DNA of 64,000 nucleotides from contig NC_036461.1 of assembly GCF_002775205.1 (NCBI RefSeq), positions 20,742,015 to 20,806,014 of the forward strand, in the 5' to 3' direction. The stretch comes from Xiphophorus maculatus. Taxonomy: Eukaryota > Chordata > Actinopteri > Cyprinodontiformes > Poeciliidae. Positions 1 to 11,400 of the stretch are shown here, one piece after another. Each line of letters opens with the position of its first letter. Position 1 is the first letter of the stretch. Below the pieces are notes generated by a model. That model made no database searches, was not told where the DNA came from, and saw only the letters and a list, made by a program, of their open reading frames with translations. The position numbers and the translations under genes are program-made.

Positions 1-3000
1 ATAAAACATTATAAATGTTTTTTTAGCAAGCATTGCTAAGGTAACTATAATTTTCTGTTGCTCTGCACCTGAAATTGTACCCTTTGAAGAACATTTGTGC
101 AAACTTTCATGCTGCTGTCACTTCTGACAGATTTATGATCACATTTGAGAAAAAAAAAATTCTATGTGATCATTTATTTAAGGTCATATTCTAGCTACAT
201 TGCATTGAATTTGTTCGCAGATTTTTGTAAAAAAACAAAAAAAAAGTGATGGGAGAAAAACAACCCAATTATTTAAGCGAGTTCGAGAATATCTTATGGC
301 GGTTTCAGTCCCACTAAAATAGCCCTATTATCTCCACTGATGACTACCTGGATGTATAACTCTGAGCAGACTACCTTCTATTAAAATTGAAGTGTAAAGA
401 TGTGCGTTTTTCTGTGTTCATTTAGGTTTCTGTGTCAGTTGAGTTTTAGTGTAGGGTAGACAGGACTACCCTTCAATGATCCCAGCTGTGTCTAGATCCC
501 TTGATTACCCCCTGTGTATTTATACCCACATGTGTTCCTAAACTTAGACAAAGTTTAGGTCTTTGTCTAAACTGACTAGTTGTCTCGTGTCTGCTGTCGG
601 TCTATTACTGTTTACCAGTTGCTACCAGAGACTAGCTCCTAGCTTTTGCTCCTCTGCCTGGATTTTTGGACATGAAGAGAATAAACTAATGACACCAGAA
701 ATAACCAAAACACTGTAAAAAATCACAGCTATGAACATAAAATTAATCAAGGAATTGAAAAGGCAAGAAGGCGCTTAGCAAAATCACAGAAGTCGTAGCA
801 ACATTTATCAGATGAGCCTTAGCATTATGCTAACCAGAGTAACAGAAGCATCAAGTAAACCACAGCAACTTTCATAACTGATAATCATCAACGACCTGAT
901 ACCAACTGATGAACAGAAAAGGTAAGCAGCGGACAAGAGCAGGTCAATATAGAAGCTAAAGCTAATAAAACACGCTGAAGAACATTAGGTGTAGCTCACC
1001 GGCCATCTGTAAAATCTTCTGCATTGTCATTCAAGCAGGAGAATTCGGTGCAAGCTTCCCTAGACTGCTGTATTTGCCATAAAGACTTTATCACCATAGT
1101 GACGCAAAACATACTGGCATATCAAGGGCAAAATTCTGAGTGCTCAAAGACATTAAATGATGCTGATTGGCTAAATGGCTATCATTTTTACCGTAGCAAC
1201 CACATGTGATTAGCTTCATTCCATAGCAGCCAGGATTCTGTCAGACTGTTGAATTAGACTTATTTTATTGAGTGAAAGTAAGTTGGTGGAAATTCTATCT
1301 AAATAACACACATACACTTTTAATCATGTTTATAGATCAATTTTAGATCCCTGAGGTCGACGCCACAGCGCCTCCTATGGACCAACCTGTACTGCAGTCG
1401 CCACCAGCCTACAATATATTTCTCTTAGCTTATTTCTGCTGCAGCTCAAATCAGATCTCTTCCTTTCCAGTCCTCCAGGAAACTCGTTGACCGGATCCAG
1501 AATTTTTTTTTATAAATCATTGTTTATTCAATAAATCATGTGAACTTTTTTTTATTTTACCATTGCTGATTTACTCACGACAAACCTCAACATGACATCT
1601 TGATACATCAGCTGTTTGGCTGCACGTAGTTCAGTTTATTTTGTTTATTCTTGTGTGTACAGTAATACACTTTAATCATTGAGGCATGAAAAATAATGAA
1701 CACAGTGGTGGTTAAATTGAAATGTCGTCAGAAGACATTTTACAGTGGAAACTTGTGCCAGTTTGGATGATGTGTTGTTCCATAATCATGCATTGAGATC
1801 CTTAACATGACAAACAGGATCAGTGACAAACGGCAGAGTCTAGCACAAGCCAGAAACATTTGCTTTGCCTTAGAGGTGGACAGAGGAACTGGACACATGA
1901 GAGCTGAAAGGAAGCTTCCTGAAGGCCTATGATTTACCGCTCATTGATTGGTTGCAGGCACAATTAATTGTTAAAGAAATCATCTGTTTCATTTTTGGTT
2001 TCAATCTGCAGTTGATCCCTTATTATACTAAATATCTTGATTGTTGTTTCTCCTGCTGTATATTTAGCAATCATGAGGAAGCAGTAGACAAGTAGAAATC
2101 TTTAATGTGTGTGTGTATATTTAGAAATATAACTGCATTGATCGTTTGTAACAAGATGTAGAGGTTCGAAACTAGCACAGATCACATATCCCCCCAAAAT
2201 GGAGCGTGTCTCTTCCCCTCCTAACTTTAGGATGGACTTAGAAATTTTTCTAGGTTTCATGCCTCTTGTGAGGTACAAACCCACCAGTGGACAGGAGCAT
2301 TCCACCATTCCCATCCCAGCCAAAAGTGCTGGGATGGGAATTTCAAGTCGACAGTCCTCCCTGTTGGGCTGGAGGTCTAGAGTTTGACATTTTCCAAGCA
2401 TAAAAACCTTTTTGCAAAATTGAGGAAGTTATTTCAAATTTTGCCGTGTCCATCAGAATTTTTTCATGCAATACTTCAAAATGCGCATAAAAAACATTGA
2501 TGGAAACACGGCTAACAATGACCTGGCTGGAAACTCGCGCCGAGTTCATGGTATGTTTTTAGTTGCTGACATTCTGACAGTATTCTAGGCAACCAATTTT
2601 AAAACTTTCGTACACAGGAAAGGCATAAAGCAAAGTCAAGCACAAAATGCCTTTACCAGCCATGGTTTTAGTATTACAGAAAAATATCGCAAACAATGCA
2701 GTGCAAAGAAAACTAGTGTTTGATGACTGAGAGGATTTTCTGGCCTATGATGACGATTGGCTTTAGGTTTTAGTGGTAATGGTTTTAGAACTGTGCTCAG
2801 AGATAAAGTTGGATTTGAAACGGCACATGATGAGCTGTGCTGGGTTTCAAGTAACGGAGGGAGCTGGGAGAGAGAGCACATTTCTACTTACTCACCACAA
2901 GATGAATATGTTTATGGTACCAAAACCATCTTCATTTTGTAATTGCGGCACTTATATGGGTGTGTAAATGCAGCTGACATTGTGGCGAGATGGCCCGTTT

Positions 3001-3730
3001 TAACAAGAGATTCTGTCTTTCTGCTAGACAGTCTGGGAACAAACTGCAAGCTGGCACAAATTAAAATGGGCGACCTGCCCCTAAAGCATATTGTGCCCTC
3101 CAAAGTATCACCTTGAACTCATGTTATAATTAGTATTCAGTGTTTCAAGTTACAATTATGCATTGCATTGTTGACAATTTCATGGTAAATTTGTGATCTT
3201 AGATTTTTTTTTTGTTGAACATCTTTCCCTGCCAAGAAAGTTTACTTTATTTGGATCTTTATTTAAAGGATATATTTTTAAAGAATGTAAAAAAAATGAT
3301 CTGACCTCTAGTAGTGTTTGCACCACGGTTAGCGTTTTATTTGTGTGGTGGAAGGCTAACGGCTAATCAGAGGTACACTATTTATTTTAGCTAACTTGAG
3401 CTATTTAAAACAACTCGTATTGAAAAACTTTATATGAGTGGGATAAAATGCTGTATTAACTGATGTTAACATTCTATGAGAGTGTTATTTCATTGCACTT
3501 TGATCAAATGAACAGTGACTGTGTTCCCGTCTGCTTAGCCTGGTTGTATCTGCTAGCTTAATAATTCCCACATCAACTACAACTCTATAGTTCTGCCATG
3601 AATGGAGTGATTTTGATTTTGTTTCAGTCAGTTGTGAAACAGCATTACAGATGGTATGTTGGTATGTTTCATGGTTGCTTGAAAATTATGCTAGTTTTTT
3701 TTAGCCGCCAACTTTTTACAGAGTGGCTGG
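1..3730. other. No gene recognised; likely upstream brf1 intron
   Basis: Open frames here are short and resemble no family I know. The brf1 exon at 8478 begins with the last two bases of a codon, so the gene continues to the left. I could not find the expected preceding exon (end of the first and start of the second cyclin fold) anywhere in 1-8477, so this is most likely intron. AT-rich homopolymers and a 14-bp perfect hairpin at 2307-2341 are the only structures seen. Confidence 0.5.
2307..2341. repeat. Perfect 14-bp hairpin
   Basis: The left arm ATTCCCATCCCAGC (2307-2320) and its exact reverse complement (2328-2341) are separated by a 7-nt loop. It may be the centre of an old palindromic element, or one of the snap-back palindromes scattered across the window. 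Confidence 0.8.
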
Positions 3731-3732
3731 AA

Positions 3733-3800
3733 ATACTTTTATTGTCCCACAGTGGGGAAATCTGGGTGTAATAGCGGCAAAGAGATGAGGCATGAAGGCA
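3733..3800. mobile_element. Short LINE 3'-end fragment (L2/CR1-like)
   Basis: The stretch reading roughly 'ACTTTTATTGTCCCACAGTG' followed by GGGAAAT resembles the 3' tail commonly left by fish L2/CR1-group LINEs. Only a few dozen bases are recognisable and the boundaries are uncertain. Confidence 0.35.
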
Positions 3801-3898
3801 TGTTAAGACTAGGTATTAAAAACAAACAAATTTAAGAATAATATGTAAGGGGAAAGTTACAATAATGTACTCTGGAGTTATCAAAAGTAGCATAGTCT

Positions 3899-4831
3899 CA
3901 AAAATAAAAATAGGGGGGAAAATGATCTTTTGGAGGAGCTGGCATATAAAAGGGATTGACCGTATAAACTGCTTCTTCAAAAATGGTACCTTACTGTCAT
4001 TTCAACAATTTCAAGAACTATACAATCTAAACCACAAGGATTTCTGGAAGTTCCTACAAATTAGAGACTGCCTTACAAAATTAAAGAATTCTGAGGGAAG
4101 CATACCCATGGAATCACCAATATACGCCATGTTTAATAAAGTTAAAGACTCCCCAAGACGGGTAAGTCATATTTATAACTATCTGATTGAGAACACTTGC
4201 AATATTAATACAGGACTTAAGAAGGTGTGGGAATCAGAGTTAAACGTAAGGTTCACAGAAGAACTGTGGGCTGCAATAGTCAAACAAATGTTAAAGCCCA
4301 TGAGAGATGCACGCTCCAAACTGATACAGTTCAAAATTACGAATCGACTATATTGGACACCAGTTAAATTATTCAGAGCTAAAATAAATAACTCTGATAC
4401 TTGCTGGCGATGCAAACAAAGCTCAGGAGACATGCTTCATATGTTCCTCATGTGTCCGAAACTAATTTCCTATTGGCAGGAGGTCATGGGGAAAATTAAC
4501 AGCGCCCTCAACTCCAACCTATTGCTGACACCTACACTGGCACTTCTTAATTTCGTTGATTATAAAGTCAAAATAGGAACAAAAAAAATACAGTGGTTAA
4601 AAATAGCCCTCACAACGGCTAAACGAGTTATACTAAGACACTGGAAAGGTCAAAGTCTCCCTACTTATACAGAATGGTATGCAGCTCTTTTAGAAACTGC
4701 TTCTTATGAACGACTCATCTACAAGATAAACGGTCAGATTGAGGCGTATCAGAGTATGTGGGAACCGTTCTTAAAACCATAGAGGAAAGGCTCAAACACT
4801 ATTTGTCCAGAATAAATGATAGTGTGCTTGT

Positions 4832-4875
<44 letters not shown>

Positions 4876-5067
4876 CTCCTTCTGCTGGCTGGGGTGGGGG
4901 GAGGATCGGGAGGGGTTCAGGGGGGAAAATGTTAAAAACTCAAATCCTTCTCTGTATAACTACTTGAGGTTGTATACCTCACAGTAGTGATATTGTTAAC
5001 ATTGGTTTCACTGTATGTTTTATTGTTGAAGGATTTAATAAAGATTGAGAATTGAAAAAAAAAAAAA
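3899..5067 (+). mobile_element. 5'-truncated L1-clade LINE with target-site duplication
   Basis: This insertion is the C-terminal part of an L1-type ORF2 followed by a 3' UTR and a poly-A tract. The reading frame is open from the insertion edge to the stop at 4780-4782, about 294 codons. It includes the zinc-knuckle-like motif CWRCKQ...MLHMFLMC (near 4402-4453) typical of the L1 ORF2 C terminus. The 3' UTR holds a 40-nt poly-T run (4834-4873), a G-rich stretch and an AATAAA just before the terminal A run (5055-5071). The 16-bp direct repeat AAAAGTAGCATAGTCT flanks it at 3883-3898 and 5068-5083, the hallmark of target-primed reverse transcription. An intact frame and a perfect duplication suggest a recent insertion. 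Endonuclease and reverse transcriptase domains are missing, so the copy cannot move by itself. Confidence 0.88.
4834..4873 (+). repeat. Poly-T run inside L1 3' UTR
   Basis: Forty consecutive T residues lie inside the L1 3' UTR, about 50 bases after the ORF stop. The length is likely polymorphic and may be limited by assembly accuracy. Confidence 0.9.
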
Positions 5068-5083
5068 AAAAGTAGCATAGTCT

Positions 5084-6935
5084 GATTCAAAGAAATGTGC
5101 ATTTAAGACCATTCTTTTTAAATGTACAAAATGTGCAGGAGTATTTTTTTATTTTTTAAAAAAGGGCAGCACATGAAAATGTATAGCTTCTCACGAGCTT
5201 ACAGTAATGCAACACCTATTGTGTTACAGGTAAAGGTATTTCCAGTTATATCTTCTTAGGACATCACCTCAAAAATTCAAACTAATGTTCTAACTCTGAA
5301 GTTGTCTAAGGACTGTCCTCTTTTCCAAATGGAGGATAAAAACATAAAAGGAGAGGGGAGATAATAAAACATTGTAACTTTGCTTTACTTTGTTCAGCAT
5401 TCTTTCTGCTGAAAGTCCTGCTGTCCTGCAGTGATGCTTAAAATAGCTAGCTTTAATTCTTTCTCCCTCACTGCAGAGTTCAAATGGGGGTTATTGTTAC
5501 TGCAGTGCTGGCAGTGCTTATTGCATTTTCTGATCTGGGTATAAAAAAAAATTCTGACCAAACAATCAAAAAACTGAAAATCATCTGATTCAATACCTAT
5601 TTCTTGTATTTCTACTTCATATTTGTAAGTTTTTTTGCTGGGTAAACTACAGTTTCAGGTTTGTTTGGTTTTTTTTAGTCTCTGTTCACACTCAAGTCAA
5701 GGAAGACGTATGTAAAGTTTTAAGCATCTACGCTTCAATTACTCCCCTATGTACTACTACATTCACTTACAGTAATAGTCCCTGTGATGTATAACAACAG
5801 CTGATGACTCAGATTTGGTACTTCAAATATAATTAAGTTTTTCTGCAGATAATTTCAGGAGCATCTAAACCTCTCAATTGGAGAAGTTCCTCTTCTTCCC
5901 TTGTGTTGACAGGATTTTTAAACGTGTAGATAACTACAGGCATTTTGACATCTTTTTCTTATTTATATAGAGGTATGTCTAGCATTCCCTAGAAGGGAAT
6001 GCTAGACATGAAAAATGTCCATAGATTTATATGTATGCACATTTCTATGTATGTAGATAGTTTTTGCTGTTTTCTTCTAAGCGTCCATGTTTAACTTGGA
6101 CTCCATGTAACTCTACATTAGGTCTGCTGCTGTAGCTGTGTGCTGAGCTCAGCTGTCCGTCAGTGTAAGACCATCTTTACCTTTGACACGTTAAAATCAC
6201 AATTTTTCTTTTTCTTCCTCCACTCCCTGCATGCTTACACACAAGTTTGAATGTTCTGCCTTTTCTGTTCCTCGGCTGCGCTGCCTCAATAATTAATTGG
6301 TTATCATAAATCATTGAGGGGAAAACACTGAGGCTCAAAGAGCAGTAATCTGTTTCTAAAATGATCAGCAGAAGCATTCCTGTACTCCTTTTGTTCACAG
6401 ATGAGTCCTTAAATCACAAAATCCGTCTCTAATGATGAGTCGTAGGATAACGGCTTGAGAAAAGGAACAGAACAGTGGAGACACTTGGAAAGAAAAGAAA
6501 ATGTCTTTGCCTGTGTGTGGTTTCTAACTCAAGCCGTCCTTTCACTCCTAAAAGCTGCTAGAAGCGTGCTGCATATGGACGAAGATTGGTGCATACATCT
6601 TTTAACAGCCTCTTGAGCGCTGTAAGCCTAATGACAGTTATGTAACTGTTCCCCCTCAAGCCTTGCATGGCCGCTCATTGCATAATGTTAGTGTTATTTC
6701 TTTTATGCAGCAATGATTTTGTGTGGGGGCTGACTGTTGGCTCAGTGCCATAAGGTGCCTCCCATCTTGTTAGTACTTTTTAAGGTGTACAAAAAGAAAT
6801 GCTGCTCTCTGGCTACTGCTGCTCAGTGCCTGCAATATACACTTGCTAGGTACTTTTGTTATAAGATAAAGCATGTTAGTCTTCTTTTTAATATGTTTTA
6901 TATTGTACAGTGTCTTTTAGAAGTATTCCCTCCTC
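5084..6935. other. No gene recognised
   Basis: AT-rich sequence with only short unsupported frames. The one clear structure is the 16-bp hairpin at 5975-6009. Confidence 0.5.
5975..6009. repeat. Perfect 16-bp hairpin, 3-nt loop
   Basis: The arm ATGTCTAGCATTCCCT (5975-5990) is followed by loop AGA and then its exact reverse complement (5994-6009). Such tight perfect palindromes usually arise by local template switching during replication. Confidence 0.9.
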
Positions 6936-7526
6936 AAAGTATGAAACTTTTTAAAATAAAAAAATGTTAAAATAGTTCTTAAAACCGTCACCATGTTGTG
7001 ATGGGATGAAACAGATAATCTGTGAAAAATTTAGCATCTCTGGCTTCTCTCAGTGGTCCTACTGCCATGAGCAGAAATACACCGCTTGGTCAGAAATAAC
7101 CAATCAGAGCTAGGGGGAGGGTCTTAGCACTGCTCACACCCTCCCCATTGCTCTCTGCTACAGCTTCTTCCCAATAGCGGAGCCTGCCATGAATGCTAAG
7201 GCTAGAGTTAGCATGGCCGCTGATTATGGCAGATAAACAGTTTTCCTGTAACGGTAAGTTGTTTCTCCTCTAGTAACACATTAAGCAGCGTGTACACAGG
7301 CATGATTGACAGCCCTAAAACCCTCCTCCAGGCACTGATTGGTTGTTTCTGACCGGGAGCGGTGTGTCTCTGCAGATGGCAGTAGGAGCATTGGATGGAG
7401 GTGGAGGAGCTTCTTTTTTTTCCTTTTTTTTTCAGACTGTTTCATACTATCATAACGTGATTACAGTTTATACAATTATGTTTTAAACACCTTTTTTTAA
7501 ATAGAAGTTACATTCTGCAGCTTTAA
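6936..7526. mobile_element. MITE-like element, family 1, copy 1
   Basis: The sequence is related to 19877-20290 and to parts of 12430-12790. Shared landmarks are the run around AGATAATCTGTGAAAA, the AACCAATCAGAGC box, the GCGGAGCCTGC box and ATGATTGACAG. The right end AAGTTACATTCTGCAGCTTT matches the inverse of the left end of the 19.9-kb copy (AAAGCTGCAGTAGGTAACTT), so the family has terminal inverted repeats. No coding capacity is seen. The left end is degraded. Confidence 0.7.
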
Positions 7527-8477
7527 CATCTTCAGGCTTTTTTCCATGAAAATTACAGACTTAAATGTATTTTGGGGAAATTTGATATTATAGTCCAGAA
7601 CATAGTTGCACATAATTATAAAGTATCAGGAAAATCATATTTGGTTTAAAAATATTTTGGCCAAAGGTGGTGCAGGGAAAAGGCTCTGCAGATACAACTT
7701 CAGCTGAACAGTTGCAGCACAACTGAATCCTGAGGAATCTGTCCCAATCGCAGAATTTCCTGTTGATCTTTAGACGCAGCCTCTTTAATAGGCCTGTAGC
7801 CAGCACATATACTGTACCATACCTAGCTTTCCCCAACATATAGATCTAACTGTCAACTGTTTTTTTCTGCATGTTCATTTTCCATATCTGGTCTTCTGTT
7901 CTGGGATCCATACCTTTCCTTATTTGAGCAGTGTAAGACTTCTGCTTTATCAGACACTACAGTAAAGATATAAAAACTGTACATGAATTAGAGTCTTTGT
8001 GCTCAGCCCATTTTACTCTGACACAATTCAGTAAAATCTAGTGTCACCAGCTGCATTTAGACATTAAGTGGTAAGTAGACTCCATATGTGGTTAATTTAG
8101 TGTCGGTGTTCTGTGAATGCATCAGAGAACAGCAGTGAACAAATAGCATCATGAAGACTGAGCACAATAAGCAATTAATTAGTTATTCAATTAATTGGAT
8201 GATAAATTAGAATGAGCTTAATACTTTAGTGAATGATTTGAAATACAGGTTAGATTTTATGATTTCAAAAATATGTTAAAATGTATATAAAACATTTATC
8301 AGATTCAAATTTTTTTTTTCATCTTCTCTCCAGCTTTCTGTGACGCTCTGCCACATAAAGTTCTGTGGTTGTAATGTCATAAAATGTAAAGATGTCCATG
8401 GGTGTGGACGATGACTGGACCGTACTTTGCACACACTAGTAAAACTTTAATTGATTTATTTTTGCCTGTTTTTCCAG
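7527..8477. other. Intron sequence before the first brf1 exon in the window
   Basis: AT-rich, without supported genes. The segment ends in the acceptor TTTTTCCAG at 8469-8477. Confidence 0.5.
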
Positions 8478-11400
8478 CTCTTCTTGTTGCTGCTCGATTG
8501 CACGACTTTTGTCGCACCACCAAAGAAATCGTGAACGTGGTGAAGGTCTGTGAGAGCACGCTGAGGAAAAGGTGAGTTGAGAAGATTTTGATTTGGCCCC
8601 TCCTCTTTCTAGAAATCCTCACAGCTTTTCTGATCCCTCCAGGTTTCTCAGCCACCCGTATTGAACTGCATCAGTATCGCCCAGAGAGTGTGTGTTTTTT
8701 TTTAAGACTTTATATTCCCTCTAACAGGCTGACGGAGTTTGAGGACACGCCCACGAGTCAGCTGACCATAGAGGAGTTTATGAGGGTAGATCTGGACGGG
8801 GAGTGTGACCCACCGTGTTTTACAGCCGGGCTGAGGAAGAAAAAGGACCAGCAGGTATCTGTTGGGGTTCCTGACCTCCACAAACCGTTTTTCTACATAT
8901 GATAAGTGTGGAAAAAGGAAATGGTGTGGAGAAACGGCTAAATTGCCAGAGTATTTTCCTATACTCTGTTTTGGTCCTCTCTTAACCCCTGACGTCCAAA
9001 CGTTTTTCCTAACGTTCCTCCTTCTGTCCTTCTATGTATCTTCCCTTTCTTTCATGTCCTTCCTTTTCTCCATCTGTTCTTTCCTTCTTTCTGTGTCCTT
9101 CCTGCAATTCTTCGTTATCACATTCCTTTATTCTTTGTCCTTTCTTCCACTTTTTGGGGTTTTTTTTTAGGTCTACCTTCCTTTTCTTTCTTGTCAACCA
9201 CTTCTTCCTCCCATCTTGTCTTGTTCTACCTGCCTTTGTGATCCTTATTTTCTTTCTTTCTTGTGTTCTGATTCTCATCTCTTCCTTTCCTTGTTCTTCT
9301 TGCCATGTTTCCTGCTTCTTTCCTTCGTTCCATCATTTCATCTCCTCCTTCCGTTTGCTTCCTTTATTCTGTCCATGTGTCCCATCTCCTTTCTTCCAGT
9401 GTTTTCCAGTGTTTTTGCAATTAATAATTTAAAGCCTGACCTCTGAAAAATGAATAACTTTAGTAACTTCATAGTCAGTTTGTTCCGTTTGTACATTAAA
9501 ATAAACATGAGGGTCAGACAATTCAGAACAGTTCTTCCATAAAGTTGTGAAGTTACCCTGACTGATTTCAGCTCAAGCTTTCAGAAAAACCCCCAACAGA
9601 TTTCAAATGAAAAATAAAATATTTGTTACTTTCAGCAAACATAATTGCTGCTCATGTCACAGAAATCATCAACAAAAACTCCACAGCTTCCATGCTGTTC
9701 CACTCTGTCTCTTTAAGAAGTCTCTCCACCTCCAGTTTTTGTTTGGTAATAAAATTTGTCTGATCCAAAAAAAGAAAACAAACAAAATAAAGGTGGCAAA
9801 TTATTTTTCAGATAAGTTTTTGACTCTTGTTTATCAGTTGTTTATCAGTTTTACTGATAAACAACTGAAATGGTTACGTGAAATGATGTTTTTCTGGTTC
9901 CATAGTTAATGTTCTATCTCAATACATCAGAATTAAGACTGTTCATTTTTTTTAAGTGAACAAAATCTTCAACGTGAAATGAAATACAAAACATGGAGAA
10001 ATGCACTGAGCATTTTTCCTGATCTGTGTCTTGTGTTGGCATTGACATCAGACTCCTGTTATCCTCTCACTCTGCATTACTGGTCAGATTTAGAAAAGGC
10101 TTTCATTGTATAATTTGGTATTTTGTTTCCCCCCTCTAGCTGAAACTGGAGCTGCAGAAAAAGATGGGTGACTTTGAAGGTATGAAAATAATATTGCTGT
10201 TCCAAATTTAATTCTGATTCTCAAGGTCAAATCAAATTCTGTTTGCTGGCTTTGTTGGTGATCTGTAACTTTGACTTCTACTAGCACTCTTAGTTTATTT
10301 TCATATCCTACAGTGCATTTCAAACATATTCATATCACTTTCATTACATTTGAGGCCAAACTTTGGACAGCCCTGCATTAGGGGATGAAACAAGAAGACA
10401 TGTCACAATAAACCTGTTTTCATATGTAGGAATTAAACACCATTTACCATGTCTTTCCTATTCATAATTGTCCACTACTTTATCTTGGCTTAACACAAAT
10501 ACCATTAAGTACTCTGAAGTTTGCGGTTGCAAAATCAACCAAACTTCCAAAGAATCCAGTGTGTTTATCTGGCCTGTAGATCTGAAATGTTTTACCGCTT
10601 CACTTCTCCCTGAATCAGATGAAATCCAGGAGTTCAAGGATGAAATAGATGCAGAGCTGGAGAGCTGCAGACCCAAGCTGAGAGGAGTTTACGCTGCCTA
10701 CACCAAGAAAGGTGGGTGAAATCACACCAGCATTCAGATATGAAAGTTCATTTGTGCAAAGAAGCCCAACTAATTTTTAAAAGTCAGTATTTTGTACTTA
10801 TTGCTTGTACTCAAGCAGTTGTTAAAATGGTCAATGGTTATCTTCTTTTTTTAAATACTTAACTCATCCAGATACATATTTAATAACCGATGGCAGTTTT
10901 CTGACCAATCACCAATCTTTAAAAAGCCTGACCTGATGATTCCACTTTTGGCCAGTACCAATTTCTCTTTCTTCCTTTCTTTCTTTTTTCTTTTTATAAC
11001 TGACACTGTCAAGTGTAATATGGTCAAAATACACCCTCGATGTTCCAATATTGTTTTATTAAAAAACATTAAACAATACCAATGAAACAATACAACCTTG
11101 GCAACAGTGGATGATGATTAGCAGAAGTGACCTGGTGGGCAGGTCTGTCAGTCACGCTGCTCTCATGGCAGATCAGAACAGCACAGTGGCTGATTTACTT
11201 AGTCATATTAGCCTTTAGTTTTTTATTGTCAACACAGTTTCTGCACAATTATGTGTTCAAATGTCTCAAGACAAAATCTGGCATTCTTTTTTCAACTAAA
11301 CCCACTGTGGGAATTGTTCTGCTGCATTAGATTTAAATTAAGTGGTGTCACAGATTAATGCTTAATTGATTTCGTCATGTCTTCACATCATGTTTTCTCC

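Noticed and set aside
440-700. A possible LTR (TATTTATACCC and a later AATAAA)
   Set aside because: No TG...CA termini or target duplication could be found, so the resemblance is too weak to call.
9009-9446. Several open frames of 76-132 codons on both strands
   Set aside because: They are produced by a pyrimidine-only tract (Leu/Phe/Ser one way, Lys/Arg/Glu the other) in a brf1 intron.
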